DNA from: Gammaproteobacteria bacterium
Lineage (GTDB): Bacteria; Pseudomonadota; Gammaproteobacteria; Pseudomonadales; UBA7434
Direction of reading: 5' to 3'
Length of the DNA: 6,690 nucleotides
NCBI GenBank assembly: GCA_024280785.1
Contig: JAJRPK010000322.1
Coordinates: 1-6,690 of the forward strand
Shown here one piece after another: positions 6,228 through 6,690 of the stretch (positions are counted from its first letter, which is position 1; the number at the start of each line of letters is the position of its first letter). The notes beneath the pieces are model-generated. The model was not told where the DNA came from, searched no databases, and saw nothing but the letters and a program-made list of their open reading frames with translations. The translations under genes were made by a program, and so were the position numbers.

Positions 6228-6690
6228 AATTACTTTTCTTAAAAGTTAAAATATCGACAGGCTGAAGCATGTCACCCATATTATTGCCCCAAGCATTTCG
6301 CTCGTAGGTAATGACTGCCGCCATATCAATATTATTTAATTGCCCGCCAAAGGCCTGCATCGCCGTTCCACCAACACCGTTGACAACAACGTTCAAATGC
6401 CCATTTACTGAACCCGTGGTAATCGCCGAGCCTTTCATAGCCGGACCAACACCACCTTCACCGTTTGCCCCATGGCAAGCGGCACAAGAAGTTTGATAAA
6501 CTTTTTCACCTTTGGCATAAAGTTCATCCATAGTGAATGTCTGCGACATAGCCAATTGCAATTCAGCCGCCTCTTTCTTTTTACCTTCTAGCCAATGCTG
6601 ATAATCGTCCTCTTCCATCGCGTGAACCACGATTGGCATAAAACCATGGTCTTTACCACAAAGCTCCGCACATTGGCCTCGATAAATACC
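6226..6690 (-). CDS. coxB: Cytochrome c oxidase subunit II with C-terminal cytochrome c domain (caa3 type), 3' part only
   Basis: Subunit II takes electrons from cytochrome c through the binuclear CuA centre and passes them to subunit I. Only the last 154 residues are in the window; the frame is open to the right edge, so the real start lies outside. The visible part opens with GIYRGQCAELCGKDHGFMPIVV. It holds the CuA ligands C7, C11, H15 and M18 and the backbone-ligand glutamate E9 (numbering from the window edge). After a charged, helical linker comes a class I cytochrome c domain with the heme motif C69-A-A-C72-H73 and a likely axial methionine M111 in GGTAMQAFGGQ. The protein ends in a short tail after NNMGDMLQPVDILTFKKSN. 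The fused domain makes this a caa3-type oxidase. The stop lies 12 bp before coxA. An internal methionine at 6639 is not the start, because the CuA site lies upstream of it in the same frame. Confidence 0.97.
   Translation of the reverse strand, partial: GIYRGQCAELCGKDHGFMPIVVHAMEEDDYQHWLEGKKKEAAELQLAMSQTFTMDELYAKGEKVYQTSCAACHGANGEGGVGPAMKGSAITTGSVNGHLNVVVNGVGGTAMQAFGGQLNNIDMAAVITYERNAWGNNMGDMLQPVDILTFKKSN

Noticed and set aside
6311..6496. Plus-strand frame opposite the cytochrome c domain of coxB
   Set aside because: It is Pro/Ala-rich antisense of the CAACH-containing coxB domain, with no independent support.
1..6690. An undescribed defence, mobile or biosynthetic system
   Set aside because: Every substantial reading frame is accounted for by cytochrome oxidase structure or assembly. 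There are no integrase, transposase, toxin-antitoxin or CRISPR-like signals.

Overview
The window holds most of a bacterial cytochrome c oxidase gene cluster, with its structural and assembly genes. Gene content and order (coxB-coxA-ctaG-coxC, a DUF2909 gene, a SURF1 gene, an SCO-like gene, ctaA, ctaB) match the arrangement I know from Pseudomonas and other Gammaproteobacteria. Base composition looks moderate, roughly mid-40s % G+C by eye. A gammaproteobacterium is therefore the best guess; the genus cannot be read from the sequence. There is no mobile element, CRISPR array, tRNA or rRNA.

Layout, in the direction of transcription of the main (minus) strand, from right to left. The 3' part of coxB (6226-6690) opens exactly at the CuA site and carries a C-terminal cytochrome c domain, so the enzyme is of caa3 type. 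Then come coxA (4660-6213), ctaG/cox11 (4063-4620) and coxC (3045-4001). On the opposite strand sits a small DUF2909 'twin transmembrane' gene (2778-3071) that converges on coxC and overlaps its last 27 bp. Minus-strand genes resume with a SURF1-family gene (1956-2687), a membrane-anchored SCO-like CxxxC protein (1292-1942), ctaA (243-1289) and the 5' end of ctaB/cyoE (1-138, cut by the window edge). No stretch of 300 bp lacks a gene. The longest gaps are 139-242 (104 bp) and 2688-2777 (90 bp).

How the genes work together: CtaB farnesylates heme B to heme O and CtaA oxidises heme O to heme A. SURF1 helps insert heme A into subunit I. CtaG delivers copper to CuB of subunit I, and the SCO-like protein may take part in copper or thiol chemistry. 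CoxA, CoxB and CoxC form the proton-pumping core of the oxidase in the inner membrane. All catalytic ligands I looked for in CoxA, CoxB (the visible part), CtaG and CtaA are present, so the genes look functional.

I did not find a previously undescribed system. The items most worth a second look are modest: a 21-bp-period tandem repeat with a dyad in the divergent SURF1/DUF2909 intergenic region, the convergent overlap of DUF2909 with coxC, and the SCO-like protein that keeps the CxxxC motif but appears to lack the distal copper-binding histidine.
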